Source: Cytophagia bacterium
Lineage (GTDB): Bacteria > Bacteroidota > Bacteroidia > Cytophagales > Cyclobacteriaceae
Assembly (NCBI GenBank): GCA_013373005.1
Contig: JABXIP010000329.1
Span: forward strand, 1-6,642
Reading direction: 5' to 3'
Length of the DNA: 6,642 nucleotides
The first letter of the stretch is position 1. Every line of letters starts with the position of its first letter. Shown here one piece after another: positions 1-5,774 of the stretch. Both the position numbers and the translations under genes were made by a program. Under the pieces are notes generated by a model. It was not told where the DNA came from and ran no database searches. It saw only the letters and a list, made by a program, of their open reading frames with translations.

Positions 1-578
1 GTAGAAGAGTAGAGGAAAAGATCACCATCGATACCGGAACCGGTATAGTCTATTACATAAACAATGAGTGGGATGAAGCCCAAAATGAGAAACGAAATGA
101 AAGTGACAAAACCCATTTGCAGTGGCGATTTGGTCTCTTCAGTCATGTCCAGCTCCTCTTTCATCATTACATCTACCCATCGGTCTTTGTCTTCTGTAAT
201 CTTGTCAACCACTTGCTCAAGTAGTTCACCCTCAAAGCCCTTGGCTGCATATATCTCTCTTATTTCCTCTCTTTCTTTTTCCGGCAGATTGTCTACTTCC
301 CAATATTCAATGGCTTTGTGTTTTTGGTAATTTTCTTTTTCTGATTTGGTAGACAGGTAACTGCCAACGGACATGGAAAAACCATCGGCAAACAGATTCG
401 CGAAGCCAAGTATCAGAACAATGGCACTGTCTAAATGGGCTCCGGCAGCTCCAGCTACCACGGCAAAAGTGGTGACGGATCCATCGATTCCACCATAAAT
501 AAATTCACCTATATAATCCTGGAATTTCGAAAACCACTTGTTTTCGCCATGTAAATGAGATTCATGATGTTTTGCCAT
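1..578 (-). CDS. VIT1/CCC1-family Fe(II)/Mn(II) transporter, partial at its C-terminus
   Basis: This is an integral membrane protein of the VIT1/CCC1 family, which moves ferrous iron or manganese across membranes. The first 192 codons are visible and the 3' end lies beyond the left edge; family members are usually about 230-250 residues. Seen: a His-rich start (His4, 5, 8, 10), then a first membrane segment at about 28-50 opening with GGIDGSVTTFAVVAGAAGA. A second segment at about 52-75 carries NLFADGFSMSVGSYLS. A charged cytoplasmic stretch at about 80-150 is rich in Glu and contains MMKEE at 138-142. A third segment spans about 155-177, and a fourth is beginning. In the plant VIT1 structure, Glu and Met residues in the equivalent loop bind metal; that parallel is inferred. 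The ATG lies one base after the stop of the DUF6090-like gene, so the two are probably co-transcribed. The exact metal cannot be read from the sequence. Confidence 0.93.
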   Translation of the reverse strand, partial: MAKHHESHLHGENKWFSKFQDYIGEFIYGGIDGSVTTFAVVAGAAGAHLDSAIVLILGFANLFADGFSMSVGSYLSTKSEKENYQKHKAIEYWEVDNLPEKEREEIREIYAAKGFEGELLEQVVDKITEDKDRWVDVMMKEELDMTEETKSPLQMGFVTFISFLILGFIPLIVYVIDYTGSGIDGDLFLYSS

Positions 579-579
579 A

Positions 580-1245
580 TTATTCCAGGCTTACGGTTAA
601 AAGAGAGTCCACTTTGTGAAGTTGAGCAGAAGCGAGATCATAAAGCCTATTCAGTTCGTATTCATCGCTAGTCTGATTCCATATAATGTTTTTGAAGGTG
701 ATTGAATTGATTGCCTTCATGGAAATAATCTTGAATGCTGGAAAGTCTACCTCATCGAATAAAAAGTCCATAAACTTCGATTGCTTGCGGTCTTGATAGC
801 CACTAGACAAATCCTGAAGTTCTTGGAGCTGAGTTTGAAGAAGTAATAATTCGTTCTTTAGCTCAATGTTCGTATAGCTCCAATTGCTTTCCAAATAAGC
901 TTGAGTAGCTTGATTTTGCAGGTCAGGCGTGCTGGTTCTTACCAACTTAAATACATGCTCAGAAGCAAACTCACTTGTAATAGGGCCGTTTTTTAGAGCT
1001 TCGAGGAGTGCTATCGAATGCTGGGTAATATCGCTTCGGTACTCTTTAAGACTTTCGAATTCTTCAATATTGATTTCAATTTCCTTTTTCAGATTGCTGA
1101 GGGAGTTGATTTCAATTTGTCGGCTGATTCTTTTTTCATTGTAAATCTGAAGTTGAAAGGCGGCAGTAATCCCTACTATCACGATGATGAGTTCCATCGA
1201 ATAAGCTTTGAAGTCGGCCCGGCTCAAGAATCTTTTTAGTCTCAC
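580..1245 (-). CDS. Membrane-anchored coiled-coil protein resembling DUF6090
   Basis: A 221-residue protein of unknown function. A short basic N-terminus (residues 1-16) precedes one hydrophobic segment at about 17-33 (MELIIVIVGITAAFQLQ), followed by YNEKR and a long, mostly helical, charged region with heptad-like Leu/Ile/Glu/Lys patterns (about 40-85, 125-150, 195-221). The pattern of a basic start, a hydrophobic IVIVGI core and then Q-x-x-x-x-NE is what I know from DUF6090 proteins of Bacteroidota, so the assignment is by resemblance. The body probably lies on one side of the membrane, tethered by the N-terminal helix. The start is GTG: an in-frame TAA sits three codons upstream, and the only other good candidate, the ATG at 1197-1195 (Met17), would remove the basic flank. 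The stop is TAA. The VIT transporter ATG follows after one base, suggesting co-expression and perhaps translational coupling. Confidence 0.82.
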   Translation of the reverse strand: MRLKRFLSRADFKAYSMELIIVIVGITAAFQLQIYNEKRISRQIEINSLSNLKKEIEINIEEFESLKEYRSDITQHSIALLEALKNGPITSEFASEHVFKLVRTSTPDLQNQATQAYLESNWSYTNIELKNELLLLQTQLQELQDLSSGYQDRKQSKFMDFLFDEVDFPAFKIISMKAINSITFKNIIWNQTSDEYELNRLYDLASAQLHKVDSLLTVSLE

Positions 1246-1283
1246 AAATACTTAGGTAGAGAGCCTAAATTAGCCAATTTTAT

Positions 1284-1331
1284 TTAGAAATGGTTAAGGA
1301 AATACTTCCTTCCAATCAACATTAGAAATGG
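1284..1331. repeat. 10 bp direct repeat TTAGAAATGG, two copies
   Basis: The 10-mer TTAGAAATGG (plus strand) occurs at 1284-1293 and again at 1322-1331, with 28 bases between the copies. The inverted repeat 1296-1311 lies in that spacer. The whole group is in the 150 bp gap between murA and the DUF6090-like gene, 39-86 bases upstream of the GTG start. A paired regulator site is possible, but two 10 bp copies in AT-rich DNA could also be chance. Confidence 0.35.
1296..1311. repeat. Inverted repeat AAGGAA-ATAC-TTCCTT upstream of the DUF6090-like gene
   Basis: A perfect 6 bp inverted repeat with a 4-base spacer in the non-coding gap before the DUF6090-like/VIT gene pair. As RNA it would be a weak hairpin; as DNA it could be a small operator. 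There is no U-tract after it on either strand, so it does not look like an intrinsic terminator. Confidence 0.4.
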
Positions 1332-1351
1332 CTAGATATAGCGAATTACCC

Positions 1352-1369
1352 CTTCCATTCAAATGGAAG
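1352..1369. repeat. Inverted repeat CTTCCATT-CA-AATGGAAG just after murA
   Basis: A perfect 8 bp inverted repeat with a 2-base centre, starting 26 bases past the murA stop codon. Transcribed from the minus strand it would form a hairpin, realistically 7 bp with a 4-base loop. It is followed by GGGTAATTCGC rather than a U-run, so it is at best a non-canonical end or stabiliser of the murA message. Its arm CTTCC also resembles the arm of the repeat at 1296-1311. Confidence 0.45.
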
Positions 1370-1395
1370 ATAACATGGCAGGCATGAGAGGGGAG

Positions 1396-2703
1396 TTAGT
1401 CTACTCTCTCGATTTTGGCACCTAATGCATTGAGGCGGGTGTCAATGTTCTGATAACCTCGGTCAATCTGCTCCACATTGTCAATGATTGAACGGCCTTC
1501 TGCAGAAAGAGCTGCAATCAATAGCGCCTGGCCTGCACGAATATCTGGGGATGTCATGCGTATACCTTTCAGCTTCTGCTGTCTGTTCAGGCCAATTACA
1601 GTAGCACGGTGTGGGTCGCAAAGAATAATCTGAGCCCCCATGTCGATAAGCTTGTCCACGAAGAACAGGCGGCTTTCGAACATTTTTTGGTGAACTAAAA
1701 CGGTTCCTTTAGCTTGAGTAGCTACTACCAACACAATACTCAAAAGGTCAGGAGTAAGTCCCGGCCATATGGCATCGGCAATAGTCATAATGGAGCCATC
1801 AATGAAGGTCTCAATCTCATACCGGTCTTGCGATGGCACAAAGATGTCATCACCTCTGAACTCCATGTCAATACCCAGCCTTTTGAAAGTATCAGGGATA
1901 ACTCCAAGTTCAGGTATTTTACAGTCTTTGATGGTGATTTCGGACTGAGTCATGGCTGCCATTCCAATGAATGAGCCGATTTCAATCATATCAGGCAGCA
2001 TGGTATGCTCCGTACCACCAAGAGCATCTACTCCCTCAATATTTAGAAGGTTCGAGCCAATGCCTGAGATTTTTGCTCCCATACGATTCAACATTTTGCT
2101 CAATTGTTGAAGGTAGGGTTCACAAGCCGCATTGTAAATGGTGGTTTTTCCTTTAGCCATAACAGCGGCCATCAGGATATTAGCAGTACCGGTTACGGAG
2201 GCTTCATCGAGTAGCATATAGGTGCCTTTCAGCTGACTGGCATCTATGTGATACATGCCGGTTTCTGCTTCATAAAGGAAGCGAGCTCCTAGTTTCTGAA
2301 AGCCGATGAAGTGAGTATCCAGCCTCCTTCGGCCGATTTTGTCTCCACCTGGTTTAGATATTTTTCCTTTTCCGAAACGAGCCAAAAGTGGCCCTAAAAT
2401 CATTATTGAACCTCTTAAGGATGAAGCTTTTTTTCTAAAATCTTCGGTTTCCAGATAGTCGATATCCACATCTTTGGCACAAAAGCGATAACTTTCATTA
2501 CCTAGATATTTCACATCTACTCCCATTTCAGCCAAAAGCTCGATGAGCTTATTGACATCTCTGATGTCTGGAACTTTGTTGATTGTTACCGGCTCTGGCG
2601 TAAGCAGAACGGCACATAGAATTTGTAAAGCTTCATTTTTGGCACCTTGAGGAATTATTTCCCCTGAAAGGCGGGTGCCACCTTCAATAATGAAAGAGGA
2701 CAT
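1396..2703 (-). CDS. murA: UDP-N-acetylglucosamine 1-carboxyvinyltransferase (MurA), Asp in the active-site loop
   Basis: MurA transfers enolpyruvate from phosphoenolpyruvate to UDP-GlcNAc in the cytoplasm, the first committed step of peptidoglycan synthesis. The protein is complete at 435 residues (E. coli MurA is 419) and shows the family pattern throughout. Lys22-Asn23 lie in QGAKNEAL. Arg97 is in LRGSIMILGPLLARFGKG. The flexible active-site loop PGGDKIGRRRLD spans 118-129. Asp319 is in LTPD, matching E. coli Asp305. Arg389 is in DIRAGQALL, matching E. coli Arg397, and the C-terminus has the usual IDRGYQNID...LGAKIERV. The loop residue that is Cys115 in E. coli is Asp121 here. This substitution is known to keep activity but remove the fosfomycin attachment site. 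The ATG directly abuts the TAA of the DUF4290 gene, so translation is probably coupled. The stop is TAA. I see no frameshift or damage. Confidence 0.98.
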   Translation of the reverse strand: MSSFIIEGGTRLSGEIIPQGAKNEALQILCAVLLTPEPVTINKVPDIRDVNKLIELLAEMGVDVKYLGNESYRFCAKDVDIDYLETEDFRKKASSLRGSIMILGPLLARFGKGKISKPGGDKIGRRRLDTHFIGFQKLGARFLYEAETGMYHIDASQLKGTYMLLDEASVTGTANILMAAVMAKGKTTIYNAACEPYLQQLSKMLNRMGAKISGIGSNLLNIEGVDALGGTEHTMLPDMIEIGSFIGMAAMTQSEITIKDCKIPELGVIPDTFKRLGIDMEFRGDDIFVPSQDRYEIETFIDGSIMTIADAIWPGLTPDLLSIVLVVATQAKGTVLVHQKMFESRLFFVDKLIDMGAQIILCDPHRATVIGLNRQQKLKGIRMTSPDIRAGQALLIAALSAEGRSIIDNVEQIDRGYQNIDTRLNALGAKIERVD

Positions 2704-3357
2704 TTAGTTTCTGCGTCTTTTGTTGTTTCTTCTTCGGTTGTTGTTGTCGCGGTTGTTATTGTTGGTATTACTTCTGTTAGAACGATGCGACTCTTTGACA
2801 TTGTTGTTGAACAGACCGAATTCTTTCACCTTTTCGATATCAATATCCAATTGACCTTTTGAAAGCTCTTTAATCTGCTTCAAGATGATCTCATCATCGA
2901 TGTTGTCTTTGTTCCATGTGTTGTAGAACGACTTCATCAGTCTTCCAATATGGATGATTGCAGACTCTCGGGTTTCAGGGTCTTCCATGGCAATGGCCTG
3001 CTCAATCATAATCTCAACGCTGCGGCCATAGTGCATGTATCTAATGTTCGAGCTTTTGTATTGAACTCGTTGTGGCTTTTTACCAATCGCTTCTTTGTCA
3101 GGCATTGGGAAAGGCGCATCTACATCTAGTTCGAAGTTTGAAATCTGATATAGGTCGTCCCAAACTTTCTGATCGTAGTCCTGATTGCCTTTGATGTTGG
3201 TGTTGATCTGCTTCATCAAATCGGTCAAGGTTTCTGCATAAGCGCTTCTTTTTTCCTTGTCTTCTATAGTTTTGATGTGATTGACCAATTTTTGGATGTT
3301 GCGACCGTACTCTAACAATTTCACTTCAGATCGCTCCGTATTATATTCTAATCCCAT
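2704..3357 (-). CDS. DUF4290 protein with Asn/Arg-rich C-terminal tail
   Basis: A 217-residue soluble protein with no signal peptide or membrane segment; its function is not known to me. The start MGLEYNTERSEVKLLEYGRNIQKLV is the characteristic opening of DUF4290 (YNT...EYGRNIQK). A predicted helical body follows, with the conserved-looking stretches FPMPDKE at 83-89, IRYMHYGRSVEIMIE at 105-119 and GRLMKSFYNTWNKDN at 138-152. The tail from 191 to 217 is low complexity: 22 of 27 residues are Asn, Arg or Lys, which suggests a disordered, nucleic-acid- or surface-binding extension (inference). Its TAA is followed at once by the ATG of murA. I know DUF4290-murA adjacency as a recurring arrangement in Bacteroidota, which hints at a cell-envelope or growth role. 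The start is 59 bases after the end of uvrD and has no clear Shine-Dalgarno sequence. Confidence 0.93.
   Translation of the reverse strand: MGLEYNTERSEVKLLEYGRNIQKLVNHIKTIEDKEKRSAYAETLTDLMKQINTNIKGNQDYDQKVWDDLYQISNFELDVDAPFPMPDKEAIGKKPQRVQYKSSNIRYMHYGRSVEIMIEQAIAMEDPETRESAIIHIGRLMKSFYNTWNKDNIDDEIILKQIKELSKGQLDIDIEKVKEFGLFNNNVKESHRSNRSNTNNNNRDNNNRRRNNKRRRN
2707..2787 (-). repeat. Low-complexity Asn/Arg codon tract in the DUF4290 gene
   Basis: The last 27 codons of the DUF4290 gene are dominated by AAC/AAT and CGN/AGA codons, giving near-repeated triplets such as AACAACAACCG on the minus strand. Such tracts can change length by slippage in steps of three without breaking the frame. The murA ATG follows directly, so an out-of-frame change here would also disturb any translational coupling. 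Confidence 0.6.
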
Positions 3358-3375
3358 TGATTTTTAGTCTTGGTT

Positions 3376-3382
3376 CAAATTA
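3376..3382 (-). promoter_or_regulatory. Weak candidate -7 promoter element for DUF4290-murA
   Basis: On the minus strand TAATTTG lies 18 bases upstream of the DUF4290 ATG and resembles the Bacteroidota -7 consensus TAnnTTTG with one base fewer in the middle. No TTG element sits at the expected distance upstream; the nearest is about 24 bases away. The 59 bp gap is AT-rich and could hold an internal promoter, but read-through from uvrD is equally plausible. Confidence 0.22.
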
Positions 3383-3397
3383 GTAATTATTATTTAA

Positions 3398-3414
3398 AAG
3401 CTACTTTCAAGCTT
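3398..3414 (-). terminator. Weak hairpin just after uvrD, possible partial terminator
   Basis: Read on the minus strand, AAGCT-tgaaagt-AGCTT begins two bases after the uvrD stop codon and runs into TTAAATAATAA. The stem is only 5 bp and AT-rich and the T-run is short, so it would terminate inefficiently if at all. It may only attenuate read-through from uvrD into DUF4290-murA. Confidence 0.25.
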
Positions 3415-3416
3415 GT

Positions 3417-5681
3417 TTATTCTACTATTCTAAGCTTTGCGAAGGCTAGTAATAATGTTTTCTCTCCAAAGTCTTCGAAGATGACAATGGCCTTACGATT
3501 GGCCCCATCTGTGTCTACTTTGTTCACCCTGCCAAAACCAAATTTTGGATGTTCTACCTTCATGCCCTCCGCTAGGTTGGAGGTATCGCTTGGTCTAAAA
3601 TCTGCAGAGGGCTGATGGTATTGCAATGGCTTTTTAGCCACTGGCTTCTTATTAGCCATCAGGTTGCGTGCAAAACTCGATGAAAAACCCGGAGGTTGCT
3701 CATTTCTACCCAACTTAGGTTCGCGGCTACCGTACCTGGTATTTACGAAAATGTAATTCGGATCAACTTCTTCAATGAAACGGCTCGGCTCACAATTGGT
3801 TAACCTGCCAAACCTGTAACGTGAGAGGGCATAAGAGAAGTATAGATTTTCTTGCGCTCTGGTAATGGCTACATAAAAAAGTCTTCGTTCTTCTTCCAAA
3901 TCAGCACGACTACTGAGCATCATTTGCGAAGGGAAAAGATCTTCTTCCAGTCCAACCACAAATACATTCTTGAATTCTAGTCCTTTTGAGGCGTGAATGG
4001 TCATTAAGGAAACGAAGTCATTGTCGGTTGGATCTTCGTTATCAGCATCGGTCAAAAGGGCAATGTCTTGTAAGAAAGCCCCCAAGCTCTTGTCTTCCAG
4101 TTCAGGGTCTTCAACGAATTCCTTCATCGCGTTCAGTAATTCCTGAACGTTTTCGTATCGGTTAAGCCCTTCAACAGTTTTGTCTTCGTAAAGCTCTTTC
4201 AGCAAGCCGGAAGTCTTAGCAATATGGCTGGCAGCTTCGAAGGCATCTTTAGCGTCTACATAGATTTTGAAGCTTTTTACCAAAGTGACAAAATCTCTTA
4301 CCGCATTGGCCGCTCTTCCTGGTAAAAAGGAATCAATATTGGTTAATACTTCCCAGAGCGGAATATCATGCTCAAAGGCTGCAACTACAATTTTCTCAAC
4401 TGAAGTCGGGCCAATGCCTCGTTTTGGAAGATTGATGATTCTTCTGAAAGACTGTTCGTCATTGGTATTGATGGCGAACCTCAAATAGCCCATCAGGTCT
4501 TTGATCTCCTTTCGTTGATAGAAGGAGAGGCCACCATAGATCTTATAAGGAATTCCAGACTTTCTGAGTGCCTCTTCTATGGCTCTCGACTGGCTGTTGG
4601 TTCTGTAAAGCACCGCAAAGTCTCTATTCTGATAACTATTTTGTGCTTTTTGCTCAAATACCGCTGAGGCAACAAATCGCCCTTCTTCGTTATCAGAAAT
4701 GGATTTAATGAGTTCAATTCTGTTGCCCTCATTATTGGCAGTCCAGACAGATTTTTTAAGCTGGCCTTTGTTTCTGGAGATTAATGAGTTAGCTGCTTCA
4801 ACAATGTTTTTAGTAGAACGGTAGTTCTGTTCCAGCTTAATCACCTTCAGGTCAGGAAAGTCTTTTTCGAAGTTGAGAATGTTCTCAATATTGGCGCCAC
4901 GGAAGGCGTATATCGATTGAGCATCGTCACCAACCACTGCAATGTTCTGACTTACTGCAGACAGTTTCTTTGTAATCAGGTACTGAGAGACATTAGTATC
5001 CTGAAACTCATCGACCAATACATATTTGAATCTGTGCTGGTATTTGTGTAGCACATCCAGATGATCTCTGAAAAGAATGTTTGTGTTCAGGAGCAGGTCG
5101 TCAAAGTCCATGGCATCCGCCTTAAAGCATCGCTGGCAGTATGTTTTGTAGATTCTGCCCATTTCCGGCTTTTGAGCTGCAGCATCATCCGCTTCGTAAA
5201 GCGGATTGTTGATGTACTCTTTCCACTCTACTAAGCGGTTTTTAGCACCTGAAATTCGGTTCAATACCACATTGGGTTTGTAAACCTTATCATCCAGCCC
5301 GAATTCTTTTACAATGGTTTTGATAAGCGACTTTGAGTCATCAGAATCGTAAATGGTGAAGTTGCTTGGGTAACCTAATCTGTCGGCTTCGGCTCTAAGA
5401 ATTCTCGCAAATACTGAGTGGAAGGTCCCCATCCAAAGATTTCGGGCATTTAGTCCTGCAACACGCTCAATCCGCTCCCGCATTTCCCGAGCTGCCTTGT
5501 TAGTAAAGGTGAGGGAGAGTATGTTAAAAGGATCTACTCCCTTTTCCTTAATCAGGTAGGCAATGCGGTAGGTGAGTACACGAGTTTTACCCGATCCGGC
5601 ACCTGCAATAATCATAGCCGGACCCTCGGTGTTCACTACACCTTCATATTGTGGTTCATTAAGCGTTGAGAGGTAATCCAT
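3417..5681 (-). CDS. uvrD: UvrD/PcrA-type ATP-dependent 3'-5' DNA helicase
   Basis: A superfamily 1A helicase that unwinds DNA in nucleotide excision and mismatch repair and clears replication or transcription blocks. It is 754 residues, the usual length for UvrD/PcrA. All motifs appear in order: Q motif LNEPQ (7-11), Walker A AGAGSGKT (26-33), Ia LTFTNKAAREM (57-67), Ib GTFHS (85-89), II LVDEFQDT (222-229), III VVGDDAQSIYAFRGA (249-263), IV VLYRTNSQSRAIE (357-369), V SLMTIHASKGLEF (558-570) and VI EERRLFYVAITRAQ (597-610). A variable linker at about 645-700 leads to a small domain at about 703-754 (EGMKVEHPKFGFGRV), which matches the Tudor-like C-terminal domain through which PcrA/UvrD contacts RNA polymerase. 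The ATG start places the Q motif at the normal position. No key residue is missing. The sequence does not separate UvrD from PcrA naming; a Rep-type role is less likely because of the C-terminal domain. Confidence 0.97.
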   Translation of the reverse strand: MDYLSTLNEPQYEGVVNTEGPAMIIAGAGSGKTRVLTYRIAYLIKEKGVDPFNILSLTFTNKAAREMRERIERVAGLNARNLWMGTFHSVFARILRAEADRLGYPSNFTIYDSDDSKSLIKTIVKEFGLDDKVYKPNVVLNRISGAKNRLVEWKEYINNPLYEADDAAAQKPEMGRIYKTYCQRCFKADAMDFDDLLLNTNILFRDHLDVLHKYQHRFKYVLVDEFQDTNVSQYLITKKLSAVSQNIAVVGDDAQSIYAFRGANIENILNFEKDFPDLKVIKLEQNYRSTKNIVEAANSLISRNKGQLKKSVWTANNEGNRIELIKSISDNEEGRFVASAVFEQKAQNSYQNRDFAVLYRTNSQSRAIEEALRKSGIPYKIYGGLSFYQRKEIKDLMGYLRFAINTNDEQSFRRIINLPKRGIGPTSVEKIVVAAFEHDIPLWEVLTNIDSFLPGRAANAVRDFVTLVKSFKIYVDAKDAFEAASHIAKTSGLLKELYEDKTVEGLNRYENVQELLNAMKEFVEDPELEDKSLGAFLQDIALLTDADNEDPTDNDFVSLMTIHASKGLEFKNVFVVGLEEDLFPSQMMLSSRADLEEERRLFYVAITRAQENLYFSYALSRYRFGRLTNCEPSRFIEEVDPNYIFVNTRYGSREPKLGRNEQPPGFSSSFARNLMANKKPVAKKPLQYHQPSADFRPSDTSNLAEGMKVEHPKFGFGRVNKVDTDGANRKAIVIFEDFGEKTLLLAFAKLRIVE

Positions 5682-5696
5682 TCAGCACAAATGCTT

Positions 5697-5704
5697 CAAA
5701 CTTA
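5697..5704 (-). promoter_or_regulatory. Candidate -7 promoter element of uvrD (TAAGTTTG)
   Basis: TAAGTTTG on the minus strand matches the Bacteroidota -7 consensus TAnnTTTG exactly and lies 15 bases before the uvrD ATG. Transcription would start about 5-10 bases before the ATG, giving a very short leader. No TTG is found at the usual 19-21 base distance upstream; that position falls inside the palindrome at 5715-5743. No Shine-Dalgarno sequence is visible, which is normal in this phylum. Confidence 0.4.
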
Positions 5705-5714
5705 GGGATATTAT

Positions 5715-5743
5715 TCAAGGTCTCACTTTAAGTGAGGCCTTGA
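5715..5743. repeat. 29 bp near-perfect palindrome upstream of uvrD
   Basis: Two 14-base arms, TCAAGGTCTCACTT and AAGTGAGGCCTTGA, surround a single central T and match at 13 of 14 positions. The exception is a T/G pair, which can wobble in plus-strand RNA and is A/C in minus-strand RNA. It starts 33 bases after the glycosyltransferase stop codon and ends 10 bases upstream of the candidate -7 element of uvrD. There is no T-run after it on either strand, so it is either a U-less hairpin ending the glycosyltransferase message or an operator-like site overlapping the uvrD promoter. Confidence 0.6.
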
Positions 5744-5757
5744 TTGAGATAAGTCCG

Positions 5758-5771
5758 CAAGTTAAGACTTG
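5758..5771. repeat. Short inverted repeat CAAGT-TAAG-ACTTG after the glycosyltransferase gene
   Basis: A perfect 5 bp inverted repeat with a 4-base loop, beginning three bases past the glycosyltransferase TAG stop on the minus strand. On its own it is too weak to be a convincing terminator and lacks a U-tract. Together with the larger palindrome 14 bases further on, it could form a two-hairpin message end. Confidence 0.35.
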
Positions 5772-5774
5772 ATT

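Noticed and set aside
64..330. An 88-codon open frame on the plus strand with a Ser-rich product
   Set aside because: It lies wholly antisense to the VIT-family transporter, whose motifs are clear; the Ser-rich product is what antisense reading of Glu/Lys-rich codons gives.
929..1239. Two overlapping plus-strand open frames opposite the DUF6090-like gene
   Set aside because: Both are short, antisense to a longer family-like protein, and show no recognisable domain or initiation signal.
1714..2156. Plus-strand open frames opposite murA
   Set aside because: The opposite strand encodes a full-length MurA with all its motifs; these are chance frames.
3370..3615. Plus-strand open frame starting in the uvrD-DUF4290 gap
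   Set aside because: Most of it is antisense to the conserved C-terminal domain of the helicase, and the product has no family-like features.
5715..5743. Palindrome as a standard Rho-independent terminator
   Set aside because: The stem is good, but no T-run follows on either strand, so it is listed as a palindrome of uncertain role.
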